Shown here: positions 45,290 to 64,000 of the stretch, one piece after another
How the letters are laid out: the number at the start of each line of letters is the position of its first letter
Numbering within the stretch: position 1 is the first letter of the stretch
Assembly: GCA_009760855.2 (NCBI GenBank)
Contig: WPIO01000022.1
Coordinates: 1,812,501 to 1,876,500, forward strand
From: Cristatella mucedo
Taxonomy: Eukaryota; Bryozoa; Phylactolaemata; Cristatellidae
DNA length: 64,000 nt
Direction: 5' to 3'
Notes under the pieces: model-generated
Seen by the model: the letters and a program-made list of their open reading frames with translations, nothing else
Database searches by the model: none
What the model was told of the DNA's origin: nothing
Made by a program: the position numbers and the translations under genes

Positions 45290-45680
45290 TAGATGATCGT
45301 CTGCTGCACTGTGGTTACACTGTGCGACAGAGCCGGCGGAAAAAGTCCCTTGCGCCGTCGCTTCGCGCCAGAACTCGTCAGCTCTTCAATCAGCTCCTCA
45401 AAAAACGTGCCACGCGGCCGCCGAGCGAAGCAGCTGCAAGTGCCGAGCTCACGAAGGTCCCGCGCCGAAGGCACTGGCGAAGGCCGCCGAACGACGCAGC
45501 GAGATTGCCGCCGCAGCCGCCGCCGCCGCCTCCGCTGCTGGCTGGCTGGCTTGCAACACTCCGCGCTCCCGCGATCCCGGAGCGATCCCCTCCCCCTCAC
45601 GAGAAGGGAGTTGTTTGGATGCTGCAGGCCATGTGCGTTATGTCATCTAACTCGTCGGCTGGCACTATCAATTAGTCTCG
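45290..45680 (-). promoter_or_regulatory. CpG-rich island upstream of the 45.3 kb candidate gene
   Basis: Locally high GC and CpG against moderate flanks, directly upstream of the predicted start codon on minus. Open frames in several phases here (45259-45697) are compositional. No TATA box was picked out. Promoter function is an inference. Confidence 0.3.
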
Positions 45681-45877
45681 ATCGCGCCGCTGAGTGACGC
45701 GGGCATAATGGCGGCCTGCCTTCTTTCAACAGTTCGAGAACTCAGAGAGACGCGCGTACAGACAGAGCTAAGCTAGCCCCGAACTCGCGGTGGCCTCTCT
45801 GCGGCACTAGCACCAAATGCCGTCAGCTGCTTGATGCAAGTCGTGCTGGCACAATATCACGCAAGACACTTGATGAT

Positions 45878-45996
45878 TCATTTACATGGCGCCCTAAAAA
45901 AGAACTTAATCTCCAGGCGCGTCGAAGAAGCCGCAGGGTTCGAGCCCGCGACTTCGGTCTCAAAGGTGAGCATCTTAGCCGTGGACCAAACCGCAT
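45878..45996 (-). mobile_element. SINE-B copy: tRNA-like head and LINE-A-type tail
   Basis: On minus: GCGGTTTGGTCCACGGCTAA, GATGCTCACC, a B box GCGGGCTCGAACCCTG, then the tail CGCGCCTGGAGATTAAGTTC and TTAGGGCGCCATGTAAATGA. Best head of the three copies. Confidence 0.78.
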
Positions 45997-46109
45997 TGAT
46001 TTCGGAAGAAATGTGTATGCATCATAAGCTGACACTCTGCATTCGTACGCATTTGCTTTTTTTGGAAGGTCCGTTGTCGTTGTTGCTCTCTTAGAGTTAC
46101 TTGGCTATC

Positions 46110-46905
46110 TTTGAAAGCAAACTCAGCCTTCAGACTTTTCCAAAGTCTACGACTAGGATTGCGAGTCTCCGACACGATACTGCCGACGAGACAACAGGAG
46201 ACAGCCACGGTCACGGGTCATCTGTATGCGCTTCGTAGGGCCGCATTAAAGAATCGCATCGAATCCGTTTCAAGAATCTCCGGTCTGGCTCACTGGACAT
46301 TTCCCTCCCTCTAAACTGCCTACCAATCCGACCTCCTTTCAGACCTTCCTAAAGCGAGCGGCTTTCCTTTCGGCGGGCGGCGGCTGTGGATCGCAGTCGT
46401 CTCGCCCTTCGCTTCCGTCCCGCTCACTTGAAATCTGTAGGCGACCGGGCCTTCGGCTCTCGCGCCTGGCGACAGTCTGAAAAACTCGCTTCCGGCTTCC
46501 GCCACCGCCTCCATTGGTCTTGCATCATGCAGGACAGGCAGCTACTAAAGACCCGTCTGCTCCCATTGGCTGCTCCCCTTCGCCCCCCCCCCCCCCCCCC
46601 CGCCCCCCAGCGAACTTGTCCTTTTCGTTTCGGTTTCGGCTTTTCGTGCACTATTCGGCCTTTGCATTATTCATTTAATGGCTACTGAGGGTTCCTACTA
46701 ACCAGCGGCCCCGAGTGTCTACCTATAGACTTGTGCATCCTTGCCCTAGCATAATACCCGTTTGCTCGTGGTGTAGGTTTTGTCTAATCCCGACACCTAG
46801 ATGCATGTCGTGCACCGCTTGGTTATTGCTTCTCTTGCAGCGAGCTGTAAAGTGCCCGGGTAGAGATGCAGTCACCTCTCCTGGGCGCTCTAGGGAAAAA
46901 ATTAT
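46110..46905 (+). mobile_element. LINE-C, C-terminal end of ORF2 and 3' tail
   Basis: At 46425-46480 plus reads AHLKSVGDRAFGSRAW, the GDRAF...W motif of a CR1/L2-type ORF2 end. The 3' end at 46824-46905 has ATTGCTTCTCTTGCAGCGAG, then TGTAAAGTGCCCGGGTAGAG and CACCTCTCCTGGGCGCTCTA, again a two-armed hairpin, similar in plan to LINE-A but different in sequence. A C run near 46585-46600 interrupts it. Dead copy; the 5' boundary is uncertain. Confidence 0.6.
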
Positions 46906-46969
46906 AAGTTATAGTAGTTTTTGTTTTTCGAAAGAAAACCTCCTACCCCATATCTGGTTACGATGTTAG

Positions 46970-47420
46970 CAAACGATTAATGATCTTGATGCAACCCTCA
47001 ACAGTAAAATTGAATTTAAATTAATGCTCGATAATCCTTAAAATATTCTCTGGACTTTGGCCTATTGGTGACTATGGTTTGCAGAGATCTCTTGTCCGTT
47101 GTCATTGCTTGAGAATGCTAAATAACACAAGATCCTTTGCATAGCTCCATTCCCAGAAGATGACACATTTCGCCGAACCGTGCGCAAGTAATCCAAGTTG
47201 ACTGCAAACAGTCGGATGGTAATTGGAGTCAATGCAAGTGCGAAAAATCTTACCGTCACCAGGATTCGATTCCGGGAGCTTGAGAGTCCAGAGGCTTGGC
47301 TCTATGAGGCCAGCCTACGTCAGCCTATGGATTCTTATTACGATTGCTACATGACTAGTTGATTGAAGCGTCAAATAGAAATCTTATGATACAGGAATGA
47401 GTACTGCTAATGCGATCACT
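46970..47420. other. No recognised gene; weak tRNA-like segment
   Basis: Near 47250-47330 there is a B-box-like GGATTCGATTCC, but no convincing A box or family match, so it is not called a SINE. Confidence 0.35.
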
Positions 47421-47424
47421 CTGT

Positions 47425-47590
47425 CTTAGCCCTGGGGTACAGTGCTGGCTATTCACGACCCGGGTCGTGGGTTCGAGCCATGCAATGGGCGATCCTGTAT
47501 TTCCCGCTGAAAGCAGCTGTGATGGCTTTTAAGCCTCTGCTACAACTATACAAATGAGGCTGTTGAATCATCCAATCATCTTAAGTTCTT
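47425..47590 (+). mobile_element. SINE-A copy, tRNA-derived
   Basis: Plus-oriented: TAGCCCTGGGGTACAGTGCT, GTGGGTTCGAGCCATGC (B box), GGGCGATCCTGTATT, GTGATGGCTTTTAAGCCTCT and the tail GAGGCTGTTGAATCATC. One of the most complete copies. Confidence 0.8.
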
Positions 47591-48490
47591 TGCGTAGCCA
47601 AACATGAATGGCGAAAAAGGAATAGAAATGAGAATTTGCATTTTCCTTATCTCTGCTCCGTTTGTATGCCTTCAGCATAGAGGAGGTCCATACCTATTGT
47701 GACGAGACAGCATGGGCGGGCAGCTTTTGCTGCTTCGCAGGGTCGAATATGTCGATCTCTTTAAGAGTTTCTAATTGTTTGTGATTATGTTACCAAATCT
47801 TACGTTGTAATCACAATTACAATCGTTACTTTGACGCTCAAAAGCTATTTAAGAACGTTGAGAGTTTGTTATAAAGAGGAACCGCTTTTAAAGTATCATG
47901 TATTCACAAGGATGAGAATCGATTGTAAAACAAACAAAATTGAAAAAAGCGATTAAACTTACACAAGGCTTTCTTTTATTGCGAGTGTGCTTTATGTTTT
48001 TACTGGGCCTCCGGTCTCCCTCAAGACGGTCAGAAAAGAGACAGGGAAAAAATCTCTTATTACTTTTATGACTTAAAGGTGACTATATATCAAACTGGCG
48101 GTGAAGAAATCCAAAAATATTTCATCGTAGATTTTGAATAAATAGAAAAATCAAAACTCAAAAGCATAAAGACTCTTTGAGCAACATCACATCCAATCTG
48201 TTTAGCTTTAAAATCTCTAGCTTCCTCTTTGTCTCTGTCTGTCTCCTTATCTCCTTGTCTCTCCCCCTCTACCTCTATGTATATACCTGTATGCGGATAC
48301 ATCCGTGTTGCGCATTTAGATTTAAATTTTTACTTGTCATGTGAATTTACTATCATGCAAAAACTTGGCAGTATCTATCCATACTATAACATTATATTTA
48401 CATACACAAAGGGATGTGTTTATATATAAGCACAGACACGCGTTTATTCCTCTACTTCCAATTATTGGTGTAAAGATCATGCCTGAATAT
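47591..48490. other. No recognised feature
   Basis: AT-rich DNA with a CTGTCTCC-type run near 48225-48265. No gene-like open frame. Confidence 0.4.
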
Positions 48491-48491
48491 G

Positions 48492-48638
<147 letters not shown>

Positions 48639-48639
48639 A

Positions 48640-49200
48640 TTGATATACCTGTATATGCTCGTGAGTACGCGCCATACACTACAAAATGTGCGTGTGTTCG
48701 CGATTATGCGTGTATTTTTAAAAATCCTGGCACATGTAACTGATTGGCTGCGTTTCTATAATCCGCAATACTTTGGTGCACGGGTAACATAAGGTATCCT
48801 TACTATTTACATGAGCCAGCTCGGTGAGATCCTGCTCGGCCGCTGGTTGGTGACACTGCTATGCTAGCGATAGTTATATTTCATATATCTTGTTTTTACG
48901 AATATAGTTACGCTGGCGATACACAGCAATAGCTTCGAAAAGCATGGGCTTCTTTTTTCACTCGTAAACTTGAATGGTGAACACTTGCCAAAAAAATACT
49001 TGCTAACTCTAAGAGGTCTCACTCCCCGGATACTAATGGCTCGGCCGACAGAAAAATTTAGGCTTCTTCGTGGAAAGAAAATTTCATATATTCGTGCCTC
49101 CGCAAAGCCTTCTCTGACTGAGCGATTGTTGAGTCGCAACATGTGACTTTCTTTAAGACATTCTCCGAGATTTCCGTATTCGATGCGGCTACATTAATAA
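48640..49200. other. No recognised feature
   Basis: Ordinary DNA. A 92-codon minus frame (48864-49142) has no motif. Confidence 0.35.
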
Positions 49201-49204
49201 AGTC

Positions 49205-49385
49205 TAAAAAATACGAGTTGACTTAACAGCCTCTTTTTATGGCTACAGAAGAGCCTTTACGGCTATCACCGCCGCTTGCGGCGGCGATAAAGGATCGCCC
49301 ACCGCAGGAATCGAACCCTCAACCTCTGGACCGAGGTCGTGAAAGCAACCGCCTTACCTAATGTGCCATCACGACTCAGCTCGTT
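49205..49385 (-). mobile_element. SINE-A copy, tRNA-derived
   Basis: Minus-oriented: GAGTCGTGATGGCACATTAG, GTAAGGCGGTTGC, B box GGGTTCGATTCCTGC, GGGCGATCCTTTATCGCC and the tail GAGGCTGTTAAGTCAACT. Very close to 8535-8700 over the head and body. Confidence 0.85.
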
Positions 49386-49399
49386 TCTGAAGACCCTCT

Positions 49400-49850
49400 A
49401 CCATCTAGCTGTTTGGTCTTCACTGGCAGACAAAATTAATCCAGTAATAACTCAGCCTCCTCGTACCCTCAGGTTCTGTGTGGACAATTAATTAGCTGTT
49501 CCATTGCTACGGTTAAAGACCGTTGGCGACAGAAGCTTTTGCTCTGCAGGTCCTAGGCTGTGGAGCTCACTTCCACAATTCTTATGCAACGACATCGATT
49601 CTCCTGTTGCCAAGTGCAGCACATCCTTTAAAGGCGCCCTGACCGGCTAATTCCATGCTACTCGCTACATCAACTGTTCTCTTGACTCAGCTATGCTTCC
49701 CACTTTTTCTTTATTGCGTGAGATGAAGTCTGTTAGCTACCGAATTCGTACCGAAAGTCGGTTAGGCTTTGAGTTCGCTATATAAAACTCTTCAGCATAA
49801 CACCCCTATAGTCTTTATGGCTTTGTGGAGTTACACACGGAGATACATCA
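49400..49850 (+). mobile_element. LINE-B, C-terminal end of ORF2 and 3' UTR
   Basis: Plus reads QPPRTLRFCVDN, then LAVPLLRLKTVGDRSFCSAG and PRLWSSLPQFL, the standard C-terminal motif chain of CR1/L2-type LINEs, ending in a stop near 49649. The 3' UTR runs to TTTGTGGAGTTACACACGGA. One in-frame stop and 5' truncation make it inactive. Confidence 0.8.
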
Positions 49851-49879
49851 ACTCAAAATTGTAATGCTTCTCTGGATAA

Positions 49880-50100
49880 TGTGGTCGTTCTCAAGTCTTT
49901 CAAATCGGCCATCGTTTGACCAATACTTATGAAACCTGGATTTGATTCAGAGGTCCTTGCAAACTATCACCCAGTTTCCCTTTTTCCTTTTCTGTCAAAG
50001 ATTTTCGAAAAGATTCACGCTAAGCAGCTTTTAGCAAACGTTGTTAAGAATGAATCGTCCGAAAAATTGCAGTCAAAATCAAGCGATACCACTCCACTGA
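49880..50100 (+). mobile_element. LINE reverse transcriptase N-terminal fragment
   Basis: Reads PGFDSEVLANYHPVSLFPFL, then SKIFEKIHAKQLL: the NYRPVS...LSKIFEK block at the start of CR1/L2-type reverse transcriptases. It differs from LINE-A at this block, so it belongs to another family, perhaps LINE-B. The homology stops near 50100. Confidence 0.7.
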
Positions 50101-51430
50101 AAGAAATCCCTGCTCAGTGCTCTTCCCAGCTCTTCTCCCTTTCTCTGCTTCCTGTATGCGCTCGAGCATTGTGGCAGGCGTCCACGCTAACGTGAGCGCC
50201 TACTATCCAAAGTACGGACCCATGCGAGGCATGCATGCGTAAGAATAAGCCGTGCAAATCGCATGCATGCTTGCATCACGAATAGTGACTGCGTGAATAA
50301 AGCTGGACCACCTTAACGCGAACGTCGCGTCCAAGCAAGGCTGCAGGGACACGAAGCAAGACAAAACACCTCCTGGTACAGTAGACACTCAGGACACTGG
50401 CGAATGACCAATAATGAAATGGCCGTAGGCATCCCAAGAGAGCCTAAGCTATACCCGAAGTGTCCGGCTCGCTACACCTTTTATTTTACCATTAAAGTAG
50501 CCGAACGCTCGCCCAGCGTCTCAAGTCGCTCTTTGCTGTTCGCATTCGGTAGACAAACACTAATGTCGAAATGCTGCTTTCGCCCTTCGCACACATTTGT
50601 GAGCCATTACAGCGATTCTTGAAAACCAAAACCAACCAAGAACGATCGACAGAATGTTTCAAACAACAATTTCGAGCACACAATCGGGCAGCTGACGCAG
50701 ACTAGTCTGTCACCTGGTGATTCTAGCGAACTCGATGGGAGGGAGTCGATCAATCCACTCGCTCCATCAATGAGGAATTAGCAAGCCGATCATACCTGAG
50801 ATCCCCTTCACCGGCCACCGGTCAACGTAAGGAGGCAAGGCGACCGAGAATGGCCGGCCTGGCTATCGCTCGGCACCTGCTGGCACCTGCTGCCTGCTGC
50901 TCGAGAGTTCAAGGGCGGTTGAAAAATGAGCTCTGCCTCTCGGCGAGCACGAGTCTGCCGTTAAGCTCCGGGGTCTGCCTGCCCAGGCCGCGGCTCGCTT
51001 GATCAATATTAATCTTGGGCTCGCTCTCACTCTCGATATGTCACGCATTTTGTACGCCCTCTGCCTAACCCCCGGCCAACTGATAGCCGTGGCTTTTACC
51101 GATTCATTGCCTGGCTAATTGCAAAGTTGCTCCCAAGCGACTTATTTGCACAGCATGACAAATGCCATCACGTCGAATGCTACTATTCTGCAACAATACG
51201 CTAACAAAGCTGGAAGCAGTAAACGGCGAGATTTAGACACCAACTATATGGAGCAACTCATCTTAAACGGTATGTACGCCTGAGTCAAAAGAGAGGGACC
51301 GAGTGACCCCATGCGGTGGCCTAACGAACGGCGTATCAAAACGTGCAATCGCACGGGCAACGGCTAAATGTCAGCTGCCTTCTAATTTAAACTCGCGTGG
51401 GGATTCTCGTTTGTACTTTCTAAAAGTTAA
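50101..51430. other. No recognised gene
   Basis: Ordinary DNA, GC-richer at 50750-51010. No family-like open frames, LINE or SINE found. Confidence 0.4.
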
Positions 51431-51436
51431 TGCCAT

Positions 51437-51504
51437 CACATGATGGCGATGAGTGCGAATCACATGATGTGCGATGAGTGCGAATCACATGATGTGTGAT
51501 GACT
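51437..51504. repeat. Short tandem repeat, about 25-bp unit
   Basis: About 2.7 copies of CACATGATGTGCGATGAGTGCGAAT-like units; the first two differ by a single-base indel. Confidence 0.8.
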
Positions 51505-51731
51505 CTACAGTGCAACTACGAAAAATTCAGACAACACTCCTAAAAATAAGAACAGCAGTGAAGACGAAAGTATCGATGGATGACGGGAAATCTCGCCTGC
51601 GGTAGTCTACGCGTGATCCTCTGACCTAGCAGACTACAGGTGCTTTACAATGCGAGCCCTGATTCCCTTTGCGATTCGTCGACAAAGGAGGCCCGTGCGA
51701 TCATCAAAACTGGGAAATCGTTCTAAGCGAG

Positions 51732-51959
51732 ATGACCAGCAGCACCACTGCGCATACAACAGCCTTTACTGCTGGTTGCTCAATCGTCAGTTGCCTTCCC
51801 CTTAAGGGACTGCAGCATTGGCTCGGTTTGCTTAGTGGCAGCATTCTCCTGCCTCGGTCAAGCCAGCAGACTAACCCGACAAGCCAACCTGGAGCACAGC
51901 TGCTGGTCTCATCACAGTTCAACCAACCGGAGATACATGTGATTGATCATCATACCTAA
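51732..51959 (+). CDS. Weak open frame converging on ATG10
   Basis: 75 codons from ATG at 51732 to TAA, Ser/Thr/Gln-rich, ending SSQFNQPEIHVIDHHT. It stops about 40 bases short of the ATG10 polyadenylation signal on the other strand. No family recognised and no splice partner; chance is a fair alternative. Confidence 0.15.
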   Translation: MTSSTTAHTTAFTAGCSIVSCLPLKGLQHWLGLLSGSILLPRSSQQTNPTSQPGAQLLVSSQFNQPEIHVIDHHT

Positions 51960-51993
51960 CGGAACGGATGCTTTGTAAAAGAGGCGTACTAAG

Positions 51994-51999
51994 TTTATT
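51994..51999 (-). terminator. ATG10: Polyadenylation signal of ATG10
   Basis: AATAAA on the minus strand, 230 bases past the ATG10 stop codon. Consensus hexamer at a reasonable 3' UTR length. Confidence 0.6.
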
Positions 52000-52228
52000 T
52001 CCGAGAGCATAGGCGAGAGTGTGAATTGTAAGAGAATCTCTTCATCGCCAATGACAGCCAAGGACAAGCCGAATCTGCTTGCACCCATCAAATGGCCCAA
52101 TAACACAAAAAGAACAAAACAAATGCGACAAAAGTAGAACAAGCAATGGAGCTGCTCTGTAGCACTTAACACCAAAGCATGTACACATTGCTGCACAACA
52201 ACAAGAGAGACAGACAGACTATACAGCA

Positions 52229-61759
<9,531 letters not shown>

Positions 61760-61766
61760 CGCATAG

Positions 61767-62410
61767 CTGAAATGCAGGGCTACGGATGCTCAAAGAACAG
61801 GACCAGCAGGCGTGCAAGCGAAAACCCGGGATCGCCGACGCCCTTCAACCTTGACCCACCGAACCTAGCCGGACAGCTGGGCGGTGAAATTCCACACCTG
61901 CTCTGTGATTGACTCGCGTGACTTGTATTATTATATTATTTAATATATTATTATTATATTATACTTTAAATTATACCAACTTGAAAGTGATGCGCGAAGG
62001 CACGACATGTATAGTTGAGCATTTGAGCTGAGCTCGTGGTCAGCCACTCCCACCCGCTCGAAACGCCTCTCTTTACTTCCCACCTAGAGCGTTCGGAAGA
62101 AGATAGGTGGCTAATTCCAGCCAATGAGCCTAATTCCACGAATAGGCTGCCTAATTACTAATTCCATAATTCCATAGTTTCCATTCCTAATTACAAGCGT
62201 AATTCCATGAATAGGCTGCCACAACAAATACTGTATTTTTTCAACCTCCCATTCGCCAAAATACCCCATTAGCAAGCACACTCCTCCCTCCCTCCCTCCA
62301 GAAGGCCGCCCGATTGTTCTCTTTGATTGGCTACGAGAGGCTACGAGAGGCTACGAGAGGCCGGTTCGATGGGCTTGTCAGGCGGCGCCCCTTCGGCGCG
62401 CAGACGGGAG
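61767..62410. other. ATG10 upstream region
   Basis: AT-rich palindromic run at 61926-61972, a duplicated TAATTCCAYGAATAGGCTGCC (62132-62154 and 62200-62220), a CCTCCCTCCCTCC run near 62283 and three copies of GGCTACGAGA at 62334-62360. The promoter is presumably here but no core element was identified. Confidence 0.4.
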
Positions 62411-62411
62411 G

Positions 62412-62418
62412 TAATAAC

Positions 62419-62464
<46 letters not shown>

Positions 62465-62575
62465 TACTTGATAAAGCGCCCTCAGAGAACTTAATCTCTT
62501 TCTAGGCGCTTTACATCTGCTGCAAAGGGAAATGCAATTGAATGGTAAGTAAAATCATGCTTGATGTACTTCTCA
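62412..62575 (-). mobile_element. LINE-A 3' tail with long (AAT)n
   Basis: About 50 bp of (AAT)n, then the hairpin GATAAAGCGCCCTCAGAGAA and the start of the 3' UTR to about 62575. Strongly 5'-truncated. Confidence 0.9.
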
Positions 62576-62789
62576 AGAGCGAATCACTCGATTTATTTTA
62601 GATGGGGTTAAAAAGGTACTCGTGCGGTGAACATTAGATGCGCACGTTCAGCGCAAGTGTTCGAAAGGTCAATCATTACCCTTTGGGGAACTCATATGTT
62701 TGGAGCTTCTTGAGTTTTAAGATAAAGTCTGTTTTGTTAGACACGCTTAAAGAGACTTACCGAGAGATGTGAAAAAAAGAATAGATCTA

Positions 62790-63425
62790 TGTCTTATTCT
62801 AAGTTGTTCCTCAAATTTGTGAGATCCCGACTCGACTTTTGTAACTCACTCCTTGCAGGCGTTCCGGCATGGGCAATTATTTGCTTGCATCTTGTGCAAT
62901 CAGTTTGTTTAATGCAGCGTGACTTTTCTGTAGTGATATTCAGAGTATCCGCATTGTGACCACTTCTCATAGACCTGCACTGGTTCCCCGAGAAGCAGCG
63001 TCTCCACTTCAAGGTTGATGACCTTCACTCTTAGGTCGGTGCCCCTCACTTCTTTCTCTTTTTCCAGTGTACTTATATGAAATACTTCCCAAATCAGCCC
63101 AGGCGTTGTACTACTCGCTCTTCTGATCCAAGTTGCTTAGCTGCGCCTCGAATGCAGCCTCAAATTCTTTGGACACAGTGCCTTTAGTTTGTATCCTCTC
63201 AAAGTCGGAAGTCAGTCCCGAATGACAACAAGCCATCCCCTAACTTAAAAACACGGGAAAAAATAAGGCTAAAAACTCACCTGTTCCTGACCACATTTAC
63301 AGAGTTCGTGTGAATTATCCTTTCTGTCCATACGAATGCTTACATGTTTGCGTGATTCTTTACAGCATGTGTGAAATGCCTAGAAAGAGATTTAGTTTTT
63401 TAACGGCGCTATAAAAATGTCTTGG
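62790..63425 (+). mobile_element. LINE-A-like fragment, old copy
   Basis: Plus reads RSRLDFCNSLLAGVPAW, then DLHWFPEKQRLHFKV with frameshifts, LKFFGHSAF, and a degenerate hairpin at about 63377-63415. Head-to-head with the tail at 62412-62575. Confidence 0.75.
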
Positions 63426-63435
63426 ATCATTATTA

Positions 63436-63600
63436 GTATAACTATGCAGATACCACCTGCAGCTGTACCCTACTCTCCGATCTCTCGCTGCACTCCAGTA
63501 AGGTCAACTCTCTCAGAACTCCCTTGCGAAATGCATTGCTGACATTTGTCCTCGGATGGCAGCAAACTTTCTCAAATTAAGTGACAATAAAGCCATTTAA
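63436..63600 (+). mobile_element. LINE-A-like fragment, YADD to thumb region
   Basis: CTATGCAGATACCACCTGCA corresponds to the YADDT codons, followed by degenerate LNSL and ATGGCAGCAAACTTTCTCAA (MAANFL). This region lies upstream of 62790-63425 in the intact element, so the pieces are separate or rearranged insertions. Confidence 0.65.
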
Positions 63601-64000
63601 ATGTAAAAGAGTAACTAATCGCCAATGGTCTGCTGCTGCAATGTAAACGAGACCGTCGATATAGCTACCCTTGATGGTCCCTTGCCCCATTACCTGTGTC
63701 AGCGGGAATTTTATCGTGTGTGCTTCTACTGAAATTGCTGCTCAAGCTGCCAAAACCGATTGGCATGCTTCCTTTCCTACTTACGGTGTATGCAAATTAC
63801 TTCGAAAGAGATTTAGTTATGTAAGCATGGTATTTAGATGCTTTATTTCTTTTATTCTATTGAACTTTCAGGCTCAGCAAGTTGGTGTGCACAGTTCTTT
63901 TTAGACCGACGCATATTAAAAGGCTTCCGAGCGCTTTGCTTTCTGTGCAGCGTTTCAGGCTCTTAAAAAAGGGAAATTCGGCGCCCCGCTGAGAAGCCTA
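63601..64000. other. No clear feature; possible degenerate LINE tail
   Basis: TTCGAAAGAGATTTAGTTAT near 63800 recalls the LINE-A hairpin but the pairing arms are lost. Nothing else seen. Confidence 0.35.

Noticed and set aside
47250-47330. Further tRNA-like SINE head
   Set aside because: A B-box-like string is present in a possible orientation on either strand, but there is no convincing A box, body or tail match to SINE-A or SINE-B.
51437-51504. CRISPR-like array
   Set aside because: Fewer than three units with no spacers, in a eukaryotic context; a simple tandem duplication.

Overview
This window is animal (metazoan) nuclear DNA, probably from an invertebrate whose phylum I cannot fix. 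Genes are split by short consensus introns, there are no operons or bacterial signals, and much of the sequence is relics of L2/CR1-type LINE retrotransposons, tRNA-derived SINEs, a TA-flanked DNA transposon and long microsatellites. Base composition is mosaic. About 18.4-32 kb is very GC-rich and full of CCG, TCC and CT tracts; the flanks are ordinary to AT-rich.

The one gene identified with high confidence is ATG10, the E2-like enzyme of autophagy, on the minus strand. Six coding exons between 61759 and 52229 join in phase to give 241 residues, with the catalytic His-Pro-Cys in exon 5, the C-terminal Trp-Leu-Ser...Gly-Pro motif in exon 6 and an AATAAA 230 bases past the stop. Introns 2 and 3 are filled by LINE and SINE copies. 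Intron 1 carries coding-like segments on the opposite strand that may be a nested gene.

A second, less certain minus-strand gene encodes a single-pass membrane protein. A transmembrane exon at 31604-31288 joins in phase, across about 9.6 kb of GC-rich intron, to a 2.4 kb terminal exon (21683-19292) with poly-Gln and poly-Ala runs. Its extracellular exons were not found. A third candidate (45262 down to 44214, minus) starts beside a GC-rich island and has two or three phase-matched exons of unknown function. Single possible exons lie at 1-327 (minus), 13965-14091 (plus) and 35403-35664 (minus).

Repeats explain most of the rest. LINE-A is an L2-like element with reverse transcriptase, a conserved 3' stem-loop and an (ATT)n end; about 17 fragments are present on both strands. 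LINE-B and LINE-C are two other LINE families, seen as 3' fragments. SINE-A is a tRNA-derived SINE with five copies. SINE-B is a tRNA-derived SINE with three copies that ends in the LINE-A 3' stem-loop, so it probably borrows the LINE-A enzyme. One 837 bp Tigger-like element lies at 1761-2597. Family names LINE-A/B/C and SINE-A/B are labels used only here.

Layout: 0-8 kb LINE-B relic, Tigger-like element, minisatellite; 8-18 kb SINE-A and LINE-A fragments, including the best reverse transcriptase copy (14.3-15.7 kb); 18.4-32 kb the GC-rich membrane-protein locus; 33-44 kb LINE-A, SINEs and microsatellites; 44.2-45.6 kb the third candidate gene; 46-51 kb LINE-C, SINE-A and LINE-B; 52-62 kb ATG10; 62-64 kb more LINE-A.
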